Shown: positions 24,576-31,712, counted from the stretch's first letter. The stretch: DNA of 64,000 nt from a virus (IMGVR_UViG_3300025466_000023:17519-81518); one strand, 5' to 3'. The notes: generated from the letters alone by a model not told the origin. Numbers and translations are program-made.

Positions 24576-24702
24576 GTTTTACCATGTGTATATTCCAACG
24601 ATCTTACGCGAAGCGTCGGTTAGCAAATTTTTTGCTCGATAGAGAAGCAGGAACCAAAAAAAGACCTGCTATACACTAGGATATAGTCAGGCCCTTCTGT
24701 CT

Positions 24703-24728
24703 CTTCAGCGAGCAGAGTCGCTGAAAAG
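24703..24728. repeat. Inverted repeat between convergent genes
   Basis: TTCAGCGA (24704-24711), a 6-nt loop and TCGCTGAA (24718-24725) form an 8-bp hairpin between the convergent ends of the HNH-like gene and the oxygenase fusion. The U-tract is weak in both directions, so terminator function is only possible. Confidence 0.4.
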
Positions 24729-24750
24729 ACCGACTGCTATTAAAAACCCT

Positions 24751-26196
24751 TTAAAAATGCACGGGTCCTTGGAACCAACCCACTAGACTCTTGCGCACAC
24801 CACGAGTCACGGGAGTAACTGCATGCAACATCCAACTAGGAAACACAGTAATAGATCCCCGAGTTTTGGGTGCTGAGATGGGCTCAGGTTCTCCACTATA
24901 TAGCACTAGATCTCCACCTTCATATTCACTAGGATCACTAAGTTGTATAGTAAAGCTGAGCTTGCGCATGCCCGCATCTCCTGCTCCCCAATCATAGTGC
25001 GGAGTATAGTGCCCACCCCGATCTTCAGTATAGATGCTGTACTGCAGGGGTTCAAGATGCTGTATATCATAATGGAACATGTTGTTGTTAGCTATAGCTA
25101 CTGCTTCCCACAAGCGTCGATACAACCAAGCACTAGCTTCTGTGCCCTGTATCCAGCCCACATCTGTTACTCGTATTTGGGGATTGACAAATCCTTCTAC
25201 TGCTGTGGATATTTTGGCGGGCGTTATGCCTCTAGAGTCTATGAGCCCAGGTAAGCTAGCTATTTCTTCAGGTGTAAGGAAATCATCTAAGGCCGCCCAT
25301 ACACGATCCATTACCAACAGAGCGTGATCACAGGGCTCACGATGCCCACAACTAGTGCAAGCGGGCATGTGTAGTACAGGTGTTGCAGGAGAGGCCAAGT
25401 CAACAGGCGCTGATCCAGCACCTACTGTATATCTATTGCGAGCTTCGGGCGGTGCATGGGTAGTGGCTTCAACTGCTCTATCAATGGTCAGCAAGCTGGG
25501 TTTACTATTATTAGTAGGTGTATTGGGTATTTCGGGTATACCGCGTGAATGATGAGCACGAGTGGGTGCTATGGGCTTGTCATAATCAATACTATCGGGC
25601 GTACGATTACCAAAGGATGACGCATAAAATCCCACAGGTAGTCGTGATTCGGCCATGGTGTAGATAGCTGACGCTTTAGGTGATGTTGTCAGCTGGCTAG
25701 GATCAAATTCAGAGTCTATACGTGCCGCGGCTGATTGAAACCAACTGTCAGTAAAGCTGATGCCATAGTCTAGTGGGCCAATACCGGGCGAATACTTAGA
25801 GTTAGCTGATGCAAGACTCCAGTCAACTGAGTATGGCTTAACAACATGTCCACGTGCTTGAGTAGCTTCTCTATGAGTTCTAGTGGTATACAAGGGATTG
25901 GGCGGTGTAAACTGAGTAAAGTTAAATTTGGGTTTCCAATCTGCGGTAAACTCATAGTTGTCAAATCCCTGCTCAACTAGTTCAGGATTAGAGTATTTGA
26001 AACTCTTGATAGGATGGAATTCATCTTGTACTGGACGCTCTAGCCCTGTAGAATGATCTATAGCAGGAGGAACATGCGAGTCAGGTATAGTGCTAGAAAC
26101 AAAGGAGTCATACTTATCGGAGTGCTTGAAATAGGGCACTGACTCAGTTAATGCTGGCTGTGTTGCGTAGGGTTTATTATTAGTCTGTTTAGTCAT
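24751..26196 (-). CDS. 2OG-Fe(II) oxygenase with long unrecognised N-terminus, 481 aa
   Basis: Residues from about 360 form a P4H-type domain: GGHYTPHYDWGAGDAGMRKL (HxD), YEGGDLVLYSG, and SITVFPSWMLHAVTPVTRGV (distal His, then basic residue). The first 260 residues are Pro/Ser/Tyr-rich and look extended or virion-like (for example PPNPLYTTRTHREATQARG). Between them lies CTSCGHREPCDH, a possible zinc knuckle. The fusion could anchor the hydroxylase to a phage particle or a partner. The start is 5 nt from a GTAAATA box. Confidence 0.78.
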   Translation of the reverse strand: MTKQTNNKPYATQPALTESVPYFKHSDKYDSFVSSTIPDSHVPPAIDHSTGLERPVQDEFHPIKSFKYSNPELVEQGFDNYEFTADWKPKFNFTQFTPPNPLYTTRTHREATQARGHVVKPYSVDWSLASANSKYSPGIGPLDYGISFTDSWFQSAAARIDSEFDPSQLTTSPKASAIYTMAESRLPVGFYASSFGNRTPDSIDYDKPIAPTRAHHSRGIPEIPNTPTNNSKPSLLTIDRAVEATTHAPPEARNRYTVGAGSAPVDLASPATPVLHMPACTSCGHREPCDHALLVMDRVWAALDDFLTPEEIASLPGLIDSRGITPAKISTAVEGFVNPQIRVTDVGWIQGTEASAWLYRRLWEAVAIANNNMFHYDIQHLEPLQYSIYTEDRGGHYTPHYDWGAGDAGMRKLSFTIQLSDPSEYEGGDLVLYSGEPEPISAPKTRGSITVFPSWMLHAVTPVTRGVRKSLVGWFQGPVHF

Positions 26197-26201
26197 AGTA
26201 A

Positions 26202-26208
26202 TATTTAC
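26202..26208 (-). promoter_or_regulatory. Late-type box GTAAATA
   Basis: GTAAATA, TTACT, ATG on the minus strand (start 26196). Confidence 0.42.
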
Positions 26209-26338
26209 GCCAGCAGAAGCCGGATGAGAATTATTGTGACTATATTGCGACTACATGAGTACTGTATAAGCGACTGTGATCCCTAGGGCGACTGCTCAGT
26301 AAACCTGCGTCCAACAACTAACAAGTATAGTATATAAT

Positions 26339-26350
26339 ACCCCGCTGTAG
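26339..26350. repeat. 12-bp dispersed repeat ACCCCGCTGTAG (copy 1 of 4)
   Basis: The same word occurs at 26684-26695 (one mismatch), 27042-27053 and 27873-27884. The last two are in frame in one gene and encode N-P-A-V. The first two are outside it or in another gene. Confidence 0.55.
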
Positions 26351-26376
26351 AGGTCAACCTAATAGAGCAGAAAGCA

Positions 26377-26480
26377 AAATTTACTTTGTTATTGGCTAGA
26401 AATTTACTTTGTTATTGTGGGAGATCGTGTGGGGGGCATTGTGGGAAGAACTGTGGGAGCACTATGGGAGCACTATGGGA
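26377..26480. repeat. Tandem direct repeats in a 470-bp gene-poor gap
   Basis: An 18-bp unit AAATTTACTTTGTTATTG occurs at 26377-26394 and 26400-26417. It is followed by several GTGGGA words and an 11-bp unit TGGGAGCACTA repeated head to tail at 26454-26464 and 26465-26475. The surrounding gap 26209-26628 shows no open frame with coding character. Iteron-like or packaging/regulatory function is possible but unproven. Confidence 0.65.
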
Positions 26481-26628
26481 AGAGTAGAAAAAGTATTTCT
26501 TGCATAGCCTGTCACCCCAACCACCCCTAGAAAATTTTTAGCCTATATTTTCAAATTTTTACCAATTTTCCCCACCCATTTGGCCAGAATTGGCACCGTT
26601 TTGGCCACCAAATCCACCGTTTCTGTGG

Positions 26629-26657
26629 TTGACAAAACCACTCTACGGCAGTATAAT
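26629..26657 (+). promoter_or_regulatory. Early promoter for lipoprotein gene
   Basis: TTGACA (26629-26634), 17-nt spacer ending GGCAG, TATAAT (26652-26657). The ATG at 26665 is 7 nt beyond the -10 box, so the transcript should be leaderless. Confidence 0.8.
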
Positions 26658-26664
26658 AAATGCT

Positions 26665-26832
26665 ATGAAACAGATAACTCTATACCCCGCTGTAATGGTT
26701 CTGATAGTATGCTCGGTGTCACTTTTATCAGGATGCGCTCAAGTGACTCCGGGTGCGGAGCCTGTTCAATATATAAACACGCCCTGGGGATGGGGAGGTA
26801 AGTACTGTCATGACAATCCCCAACGGTGCTAA
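26665..26832 (+). CDS. Small lipoprotein, 55 aa
   Basis: MKQITLYPAVMVLIVCSV is a lipoprotein signal peptide with lipobox LLSGC. The mature part is about 33 residues with WGWGGKYC and a C-terminal Cys. Outer-membrane anchoring is expected in a Gram-negative host. It could act in superinfection exclusion or as a small o-spanin. Neither is demonstrated, and no i-spanin partner is seen. Very close to a strong early promoter, suggesting leaderless early expression. Confidence 0.7.
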   Translation: MKQITLYPAVMVLIVCSVSLLSGCAQVTPGAEPVQYINTPWGWGGKYCHDNPQRC

Positions 26833-26869
26833 AATCAATCAAACTTATATAGTAGGAGTCACGGATATT

Positions 26870-27007
26870 ATGCAAACATATGATCTTTGGGTAGTGATAG
26901 ATGGCAGAGATACTCACATCACTATACAGGCCAAGGACAGCCTACAGGCTCGCAGTATAGGGGAACAGTTGTATGGTCGCGTATATGGATGTACGCTACT
27001 GAGTTAA
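26870..27007 (+). CDS. Small protein, 45 aa
   Basis: MQTYDLWVVIDGRDTHITIQ followed by AKDSLQARSIGEQLYGRV looks like a compact beta-beta-alpha phage protein that operates on its own. AGGAG lies 11 nt upstream. A longer in-frame start at 26810 (65 aa) is also possible and has GGAGG upstream. Function unknown. Followed after 12 nt by a glycosyltransferase-like gene. Confidence 0.55.
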   Translation: MQTYDLWVVIDGRDTHITIQAKDSLQARSIGEQLYGRVYGCTLLS

Positions 27008-27019
27008 TAAAGGACTATT

Positions 27020-28090
27020 ATGAGTGAACAAGAGCAAATAAACCCCGCTGTAGAGCCCCAATCAAAAGGTAAGATTGGCATTATACAGAGCCGTGGCATT
27101 GGTGATATCGTGATCGCCCTGCCCATAGCACGTGAATACTATCGGGAAGGCTATGCCGTATACTGGCCCATCTGTGAGGAATTCGTAAGCCATTTTGAGG
27201 ACACAGTGCCTTGGATCACGTGGATGGCCGTGGAAACTGACCCGCAGGGCTTGTTCTTCCTAGACACTCCCTTACAAGCACTTGAATCAGTTGGCATTAC
27301 CAGCGAGGACGATATACTGTATCTCTATCAGTACTTGAGTAGTGTACCCGAGCGCACTGATCCCGACTTGTTTGCCATGATGAAGTTTGATCAGTACAAG
27401 TATGCCAAAGCTGGGGTAGCCTTCGCTAAGAAGTGGGAGTTATCAGAGTGTATAACTCGTGATCCTGCTCGTGAACAAGCTCTATACGATCGGTTGGTTA
27501 AGAGTGATCGCTACATGGTCTATCAGCAAAAGGCCTCGGATGTAGAGTATCAGATCGATTTAAGCAATATCGAGCCGGGAGTACAATGCATCGAGATCAC
27601 CGAAATCACTGACTCGATCTTTGATTGGCTCAAGATCCTAGAAGGGGCCGAAACGGTTGTCCTAATCGATTCAGTGTTTGCTAACCTGATCGATCAGCTG
27701 AAGATCTGTGGGAATGCTAGCTTGAACTATATGCGCAAATGGAATCGCCGAGTAGATGGCAATCCGGTACTGTTAGGCGATTGGTCATATATACCAGTGG
27801 AAACTCCGCCCGGGGTACAGGTACAGAGCCTAGCTGATGTGGCCAACACAGTACAGCAACAGCAGTCCAGAAACCCCGCTGTAGGGGCCCCAGCACAGCC
27901 CGCACAGCCACCTGCAGGTCCAGGTTATGGATCAGCCGCGACCTATAGCCCATTTGGAGCTACCAAGGGCGGTGTTCCTACCAGTTTCCTAGGTGCTACT
28001 CGCCAGGGACAACAGCAACTGCAGACCAAGGCCGCTCCCAAGCTGAATTCAGCACAGAGTCTGCTGGCAGGACTAGGATTGCGCCAATAA
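27020..28090 (+). CDS. GT9/GT-B-like glycosyltransferase with Pro/Gln-rich tail, 356 aa
   Basis: KIGIIQSRGIGDIVIALPIA is the GT9 (heptosyltransferase-like) N-terminal GxGDxxxxLP signature, and a Rossmann-like C-terminal domain with VVLIDSVFANLIDQL follows. After about residue 270 comes a Pro/Ala/Gln-rich extension (PAVGAPAQPAQPPAGPGYG) ending in a helical LNSAQSLLAGLGLRQ, which may be a docking tail. It likely transfers a sugar, but donor and acceptor are unknown. SD AAAGG precedes ATG. One of three GT-B-like genes in the window. Confidence 0.75.
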   Translation: MSEQEQINPAVEPQSKGKIGIIQSRGIGDIVIALPIAREYYREGYAVYWPICEEFVSHFEDTVPWITWMAVETDPQGLFFLDTPLQALESVGITSEDDILYLYQYLSSVPERTDPDLFAMMKFDQYKYAKAGVAFAKKWELSECITRDPAREQALYDRLVKSDRYMVYQQKASDVEYQIDLSNIEPGVQCIEITEITDSIFDWLKILEGAETVVLIDSVFANLIDQLKICGNASLNYMRKWNRRVDGNPVLLGDWSYIPVETPPGVQVQSLADVANTVQQQQSRNPAVGAPAQPAQPPAGPGYGSAATYSPFGATKGGVPTSFLGATRQGQQQLQTKAAPKLNSAQSLLAGLGLRQ

Positions 28091-28096
28091 AGGCAG

Positions 28097-28102
28097 TATA
28101 AT
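28097..28102 (+). promoter_or_regulatory. -10 element upstream of tRNA
   Basis: GGCAGTATAATAG, the same extended -10 context seen at several early promoters (GGCAGTATAATA), 9 nt before the tRNA. A good -35 is not visible. Confidence 0.5.
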
Positions 28103-28111
28103 AGTTACTAA

Positions 28112-28188
28112 GGGCCGTTAGCTCATTTGGTTAGAGCAGAGGACTCATAATCCTTTGGTGGTGTGTTCGAATCACACACGGCCCACCA
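28112..28188 (+). tRNA. tRNA with CAU anticodon (Met or Ile2)
   Basis: A 77-nt cloverleaf with acceptor GGGCCGT/ACGGCCC, D arm GCTC/GAGC, anticodon stem GAGGA/TCCTT with loop CTCATAA, T arm GTGTG/CACAC with TTCGAAT, and encoded CCA. CAU reads AUG in elongator tRNA-Met, or AUA if C34 becomes lysidine. The U-U-G-G-U variable region leaves Ile2 possible. No initiator features (three G-C pairs in the anticodon stem) are present. Confidence 0.92.
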
Positions 28189-28392
28189 GTAAACCGTAAC
28201 GTGAGTTGAAATGGAGTTCCGGGATCACCGGCTGACACGGGGGATCTTTGGCAACGCCAATAAGTTGGTAAATGAGCCTAGCTCGAGAACATGTTGTGAA
28301 ACATCTAACCTAACACACGTGAAGGGTCCGCCGACGTCAGCGGATGCAGACTCTGCATAGCACATGGGGCTATGTGAGGAGTGACCCACGGT
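28189..28392 (+). ncRNA. Possible structured RNA downstream of tRNA
   Basis: No coding frame of note. Local hairpins are visible, such as CCGCCGACGTCAGCGG, GCAGACTCTGC and CACATGGGGCTATGTG near 28328-28378, ending in a terminator. It is likely co-transcribed with the tRNA. No known RNA family is recognised. Confidence 0.4.
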
Positions 28393-28426
28393 GCCCAGCC
28401 AAACATGCTAGAGCTGGGCGACTTTT
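28393..28426 (+). terminator. Intrinsic terminator after the tRNA transcript
   Basis: GCCCAGC (28393-28399) pairs with GCTGGGC (28413-28419), followed by GACTTTTCC. It lies at the junction with a convergent small gene. Confidence 0.6.
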
Positions 28427-28428
28427 CC

Positions 28429-28605
28429 CTATGCGTCTACAGTTATTACGTCCACGTCCACATCCACATCCTCTCCCTCATAGTCCGTTTGTATTTGCAC
28501 AATATGTGCATCGGCTAGCTCGCGTGTGCTAAAAGCGGCTACATTGTACATAGCGTCCTCGTCATCACCCCATCCGCGTACTTGTACTATATAAACTTTT
28601 TGCAT
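28429..28605 (-). CDS. Small acidic protein, 58 aa
   Basis: ATG at 28603-28605 (MQKVYIVQVRGWGDDEDAMY) with AAAGGAG upstream. The C-terminus is a striking alternation of Asp and Val (EDVDVDVDVITVDA). Own early promoter on the minus strand, the only leftward gene in the early block. Function unknown. Confidence 0.68.
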   Translation of the reverse strand: MQKVYIVQVRGWGDDEDAMYNVAAFSTRELADAHIVQIQTDYEGEDVDVDVDVITVDA

Positions 28606-28632
28606 GTCTGCTCCTTTAGTGTTTAAGCGTGT

Positions 28633-28661
28633 AGTATAACACAAAACAAAAGCCCTGTCAA
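28633..28661 (-). promoter_or_regulatory. Early promoter, minus strand
   Basis: TTGACA (28656-28661) and TATACT (28633-28638), 17-nt spacer without the GGTWWAACC element, followed by AAACACTAAAGGAGCAGAC as in the plus-strand leaders. Confidence 0.82.
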
Positions 28662-28707
28662 GTGTAGGGTCTTTGTGGCGTCTTTACACAACTTTACAAT
28701 TAAACTG

Positions 28708-28736
28708 TTGACAAACGGTAAAACCGGCAGTATAAT
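28708..28736 (+). promoter_or_regulatory. Early promoter with spacer operator
   Basis: TTGACA-AACGGTAAAACCGGCAG-TATAAT. The spacer carries GGTAAAACC. Confidence 0.85.
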
Positions 28737-28761
28737 AGAGACATAGTAAGAAGGAAAACAA

Positions 28762-28944
28762 ATGAAAATGACACTAAAAGAATTCGAAGCAAAGATGGAC
28801 AACTATGAGCTGGAAGATGCTTATGCAGAGTATATAATGGACAACTGTGGGGGACGTTATGTTGTATGTAACGGAGACACACTAATCAACGCAATGGAAA
28901 GTGGAATCTTTTACGAGGAGTTTATGGAAACAATGGTTGAGTAA
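28762..28944 (+). CDS. Small acidic early protein, 60 aa
   Basis: MKMTLKEFEAKMDNYELEDA and following residues form a Glu/Asp-rich helical protein with two cysteines. SD AGAAGGA and its own promoter 26 nt upstream support expression. No family recognised. Such short acidic early proteins often target host factors (inference). Confidence 0.68.
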   Translation: MKMTLKEFEAKMDNYELEDAYAEYIMDNCGGRYVVCNGDTLINAMESGIFYEEFMETMVE

Positions 28945-28969
28945 ACTGTAGGGTTATTATAGCAAGCGG

Positions 28970-28998
28970 TTGACAAATGGTTTAACCGATCGTATAAT
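28970..28998 (+). promoter_or_regulatory. Early promoter with spacer operator
   Basis: TTGACA-AATGGTTTAACCGATCG-TATAAT. The spacer has the perfect palindrome GGTTTAACC. Confidence 0.85.
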
Positions 28999-29024
28999 AA
29001 AGACTTAGCAACAAAGGAGCACAT

Positions 29025-29096
29025 ATGGAATGTACACATTGTCGCAAGTGGCGCTGGAATGGATTTAAGAGCTGTCCTACAGCACCAAAGTCCTAG
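29025..29096 (+). CDS. Cys-containing microprotein, 23 aa
   Basis: Encodes MECTHCRKWRWNGFKSCPTA plus PKS. It has a dedicated consensus promoter, the standard early leader and a strong SD (AAAGGAGC) 6 nt before ATG, so it is very probably translated. CxxC plus a third Cys suggests metal binding. Not recognised. Confidence 0.62.
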   Translation: MECTHCRKWRWNGFKSCPTAPKS

Positions 29097-29124
29097 TAAA
29101 AAGAAAGGGTATTATAGCCCGGGG

Positions 29125-29153
29125 TTGACAAATGGTTAAACCGGTGCTATAAT
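29125..29153 (+). promoter_or_regulatory. Early promoter with spacer operator
   Basis: TTGACA-AATGGTTAAACCGGTGC-TATAAT. No coding frame follows; it drives the non-coding/tRNA-Asp transcript. Confidence 0.85.
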
Positions 29154-29159
29154 AAAGAC

Positions 29160-29430
29160 ATAGACAGTTAGAAAAGCATTAAAGGTTACCTACACCACTA
29201 GGCGCCTAGAGAGATGGAAGCGTACCGACGGGTACCTGGTATCTAGGGCATGAAGGCTTCGAGCAACGGTGGATAAGGCAGGCAGTAATGACGAAGGCAC
29301 TAGCACTATAGACGGTATAGAGCAAGTAGTCCGGAGTTCCTTTAGTTCTTTTCTAACTAGCTAGTTACAGGGTGTTGGCCTGAGGGCTGAACATTAAACG
29401 AGGTGCTCGCTCAGCCCGCCCAATCTAATT
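29160..29430 (+). ncRNA. Candidate structured non-coding RNA preceding tRNA-Asp
   Basis: About 270 nt between a strong promoter and tRNA-Asp with no credible coding frame. Hairpins include GTACC/GGTAC near 29222-29238, CTATAGACGGTATAG near 29308, AACTAGCTAGTT (29355-29366) and GGGCTGA (29384-29390) with TCAGCCC (29411-29417). No match to tmRNA, RNase P or 6S consensus elements that I can see. It could be a regulatory RNA or a leader processed from the tRNA. Confidence 0.5.
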
Positions 29431-29433
29431 CAA

Positions 29434-29508
29434 GCCGTGGTAGTCCTCGGGGAGGGCAACTGATTGTCTATCAGTATCAGGTGGGTTCGAGTCCCATCCA
29501 CGGCGCCA
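29434..29508 (+). tRNA. tRNA-Asp (GUC)
   Basis: Acceptor GCCGTGG/CCACGGC, D arm GTCC/GGGC, anticodon arm ACTGA-TTGTCTA-TCAGT with GUC, T arm GTGGG-TTCGAGT-CCCAT, encoded CCA. Eight T residues follow at 29511-29518 and may aid termination. Confidence 0.9.
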
Positions 29509-29520
29509 TGTTTTTTTTGG

Positions 29521-29549
29521 TTGACAAGTGGTAAAACCTGTGTTATACT
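29521..29549 (+). promoter_or_regulatory. Early promoter with spacer operator
   Basis: TTGACA-AGTGGTAAAACCTGTGT-TATACT, directly after the tRNA T-tract. Confidence 0.85.
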
Positions 29550-29578
29550 AATAGCACATTAACACTAAAGGAGCGAAG

Positions 29579-29785
29579 ATGTCAGGTATATACGATGCAG
29601 TTCAAAACCCGATCCCACGCAGTGGATTCTATGCAACTCCAGACAGTCTAGAGGACTTGATGGCTTACATTGGTTCAATGTCAGGTCCAGAGAGGGCAGT
29701 GGCAATGACCGTAGCAATGATGGCTCTCAACCTAAGCTACGAGTTGGTCGAGTCTAAGATCCTAAGCAAGGAGGTATTTGTATGA
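29579..29785 (+). CDS. Small early protein, 68 aa
   Basis: MSGIYDAVQNPIPRSGFYAT then a Met-rich amphipathic helix (MAYIGSMSGPERAVAMTVAM). SD AAAGGAGC. Overlaps the next gene by ATGA. Unknown function. Confidence 0.65.
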   Translation: MSGIYDAVQNPIPRSGFYATPDSLEDLMAYIGSMSGPERAVAMTVAMMALNLSYELVESKILSKEVFV

Positions 29786-30006
29786 AAACAATAACAACGC
29801 TACGCAATGGCAACTTATACGAGATGTCTATCACAGAAGCTATAGAGATCGTAGAAACCTACAAACGAGTTAACGGTCATCCTGGGGTCTTAGAAGCGGT
29901 CATAGAGATGGGCGACTTGGTTGCCTTAGACGAGCTCCCCACCATCCAGAAGGTGGCCTATCGTAGATTTATGAAGGATATGCAGGCTTTGTTTGCTCCG
30001 GCCTAA
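29782..30006 (+). CDS. Small early protein, 74 aa
   Basis: A helical protein (MSITEAIEIVETYKRVNGHP). SD AAGGAGG inside the preceding gene. Followed by an intrinsic terminator. No recognised family. Confidence 0.65.
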   Translation: MKTITTLRNGNLYEMSITEAIEIVETYKRVNGHPGVLEAVIEMGDLVALDELPTIQKVAYRRFMKDMQALFAPA

Positions 30007-30015
30007 GGGCCTTTA

Positions 30016-30054
30016 ATCCAGGCAGGGAATCAACCGTAAGACCTGGATCTTTTT
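30016..30054 (+). terminator. Intrinsic terminator
   Basis: ATCCAGG (30016-30022) pairs with CCTGGAT (30042-30048), then CTTTTT. Confidence 0.75.
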
Positions 30055-30064
30055 ACACACACAT

Positions 30065-30262
30065 ATGATTAGAATCGATCCCACACTGAATCCACTCGAG
30101 GTCATCATCGTGACCGAACACATGCGAGAGCGGGGCAAAGAGCACTATCAACTCCTACCCGGCAACCGTTGTATTTGGGCCACATCAGGCTCAAGTTCTT
30201 GCCCTATCAACGAATATTTTATCTTTAGAGATGGAAAACTGGTTGACATACAGATAGACTGA
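30065..30262 (+). CDS. Small early protein, 65 aa
   Basis: Begins MIRIDPTLNPLEVIIVTEHM; contains two Cys and a beta-rich C-terminus (FIFRDGKLVDIQID). No clear SD upstream, so expression is less certain. The last codons contain the -35 of the next promoter. Confidence 0.5.
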   Translation: MIRIDPTLNPLEVIIVTEHMRERGKEHYQLLPGNRCIWATSGSSSCPINEYFIFRDGKLVDIQID

Positions 30263-30271
30263 TGTTATACT
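30243..30271 (+). promoter_or_regulatory. Early promoter overlapping a gene end
   Basis: TTGACA and TATACT separated by 17 nt. The spacer lacks the GGTWWAACC element, possibly because it is coding. Confidence 0.78.
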
Positions 30272-30301
30272 ACACATACACTGAAACTAAAGGAGCATGA
30301 T

Positions 30302-30526
30302 ATGGAACTAGCAACACGCGAACTATACGATCAACGCCACGGCGGACCTTTTGATAGGGGTTCAGCTGATTCATGGTATGGTCGTGCATTTGATCCGCAC
30401 TACTACGTCGAAGGCACAGCCACTAGCACTAGAGTCGGACTTGCTGGGATGACAGCTGAAGAAATCACAGCCTATTCCGCTGGTTACAGCTGGAACGAGA
30501 AGTTTGGCGGTAAAAAAGAATACTAA
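30302..30526 (+). CDS. Conserved phage hypothetical, 74 aa
   Basis: LYDQRHGGPFDRGSADSWYG, then PHYY and GMTAEEITAYSAGYSWNE, a sequence family I recognise from many phages, without known function. SD AAAGGAGC behind its own promoter. Confidence 0.75.
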   Translation: MELATRELYDQRHGGPFDRGSADSWYGRAFDPHYYVEGTATSTRVGLAGMTAEEITAYSAGYSWNEKFGGKKEY

Positions 30527-30530
30527 ATGG

Positions 30531-30559
30531 TTGACAAATGGTTTAACCGGCAGTATAAT
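30531..30559 (+). promoter_or_regulatory. Early promoter with spacer operator
   Basis: TTGACA-AATGGTTTAACCGGCAG-TATAAT, the best match to the local consensus. Confidence 0.88.
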
Positions 30560-30585
30560 ATACACATACACTAAGAAGGAGCGAT

Positions 30586-30849
30586 ATGAACATTAGCACA
30601 CTAGAATCCTATGTAGAACAGCAAAATCGCTGGGGTTCGATCTTTGGTCAGGCGCAACTGAGTCTGCTGTCCGCAGAAGATCGCCAGCGTATCGCAGATC
30701 GCATCGAAGCAGATCTTTCACCCGAGAACCTCACATGCGATGGTGAGTTAAGCAGGTCTGCTGTAACAGCTCGTTACAACTTGTTGACGAGGGCCGCTCA
30801 AGAGCTGGCTAGCATTGACCCTAATGTAGTTTTCTGTGACTTTATCTAA
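30586..30849 (+). CDS. Small early protein, 87 aa
   Basis: A helical, acidic protein (MNISTLESYVEQQNRWGSIF). SD AAGGAGC. Nine nt before the Api92-like gene, so probably co-transcribed. No family recognised. Confidence 0.65.
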   Translation: MNISTLESYVEQQNRWGSIFGQAQLSLLSAEDRQRIADRIEADLSPENLTCDGELSRSAVTARYNLLTRAAQELASIDPNVVFCDFI

Positions 30850-30858
30850 GGAGATATT

Positions 30859-31443
30859 ATGCCAAATTGGTGCAACAACGTCATCGAAGTAAGCCATATC
30901 GATCGATCAAAGATGGAGGCTCTTGTGGCCGCAGTTAATGATCACAACTTCTTCAAGCATGTGATTCCTATTCCTGAGGGTCTGGATATCGTAGCAGGTC
31001 GAGTAGGGGCCGATGACAATGCAGAGCAGATCGCCCTAGAGGCCCAAGAGAAACTCAACGAAGAACGTCACGGTTACAAGAACTGGTATGACTTTTGCGT
31101 TAATGAGTGGGGAACCAAGTGGGATACAGACGCTTATGATACTGTGATACTCCCAGAGGACAGTAACAAGGTTACCTTTGGCTTTGACACAGCGTGGGGA
31201 CCGGCTACAGGTGTCTATGATGCCTTGATGGATCAAGGGTTCGCAGTTCGTGCCTATTACTATGAGCCTGGCATGGCTTTCTGCGGAATACACGATGAGA
31301 ACGGTGATGAGACCTATGACATCGGTGGCTATACATCGGAGACCATCAAGGATGCGATCCCTGAAGAATTAGACGAGATGTTCGCTATCTCAGAGGTTAT
31401 GGCTGAATACGAAGCCGAAGAGGAAGTTAATGAAGACGAATGA
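30859..31443 (+). CDS. Api92-like/DUF1281-type protein, 194 aa
   Basis: MPNWCNNVIEVSHIDRSKME, then NEWGTKWDTDAYDTV, TFGFDTAWGPATGVYDAL and YYEPGMAFCGIHDENG match the ferredoxin-like Api92/YubB family carried by plasmids and phages. The molecular role of the family is not established. Strong SD (AAGGAG). The C-terminal 40 residues are acidic. Confidence 0.82.
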   Translation: MPNWCNNVIEVSHIDRSKMEALVAAVNDHNFFKHVIPIPEGLDIVAGRVGADDNAEQIALEAQEKLNEERHGYKNWYDFCVNEWGTKWDTDAYDTVILPEDSNKVTFGFDTAWGPATGVYDALMDQGFAVRAYYYEPGMAFCGIHDENGDETYDIGGYTSETIKDAIPEELDEMFAISEVMAEYEAEEEVNEDE

Positions 31444-31657
31444 AGTCATTCAATGGTTGGGTGCCCTTGGGATCATAGGAGGGCACCTCCTTAACTCGAT
31501 GGGCCCAGAGTACTATCCGTGGAACATAGTCAGCTTCTTTACGGGCACGTGCTTGTTCATGGTTTGGTGTATACGTGTGGGAAATAAGCCACAGTTAGCT
31601 GTCAACGTTGTGGCTTTTTTGCTAGGCGTAATAGGATTAATCCGCGCATTTGGTTGA
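31430..31657 (+). CDS. Small membrane protein, 75 aa
   Basis: Two to three hydrophobic helices (VIQWLGALGIIGGHLL, VSFFTGTCLFMVWCI, VAFLLGVIGLI). Overlaps the previous gene by 14 nt. Conserved-looking phage inner-membrane protein; function unknown. Confidence 0.68.
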   Translation: MKTNEVIQWLGALGIIGGHLLNSMGPEYYPWNIVSFFTGTCLFMVWCIRVGNKPQLAVNVVAFLLGVIGLIRAFG

Positions 31658-31682
31658 CAACTGGTAAAACCTGTAGTATACT
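31654..31682 (+). promoter_or_regulatory. Early promoter with spacer operator
   Basis: TTGACA-ACTGGTAAAACCTGTAG-TATACT, the same spacer as at 34984. Confidence 0.87.
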
Positions 31683-31712
31683 ATAGACATATTAACACAG
31701 TAAGGAGCTGAA

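Noticed and set aside
26377-26480. CRISPR array
   Set aside because: Repeats are too few and too close, with no spacer-repeat periodicity and no cas genes in the window.
28112-28188. Calling the CAU tRNA an initiator tRNA
   Set aside because: The acceptor starts with a paired G-C and the anticodon stem lacks three consecutive G-C pairs, so it is elongator Met or Ile2.
29160-29430. tmRNA, RNase P RNA or 6S RNA
   Set aside because: None of the conserved tmRNA ends, RNase P core words or the 6S central bubble could be seen.
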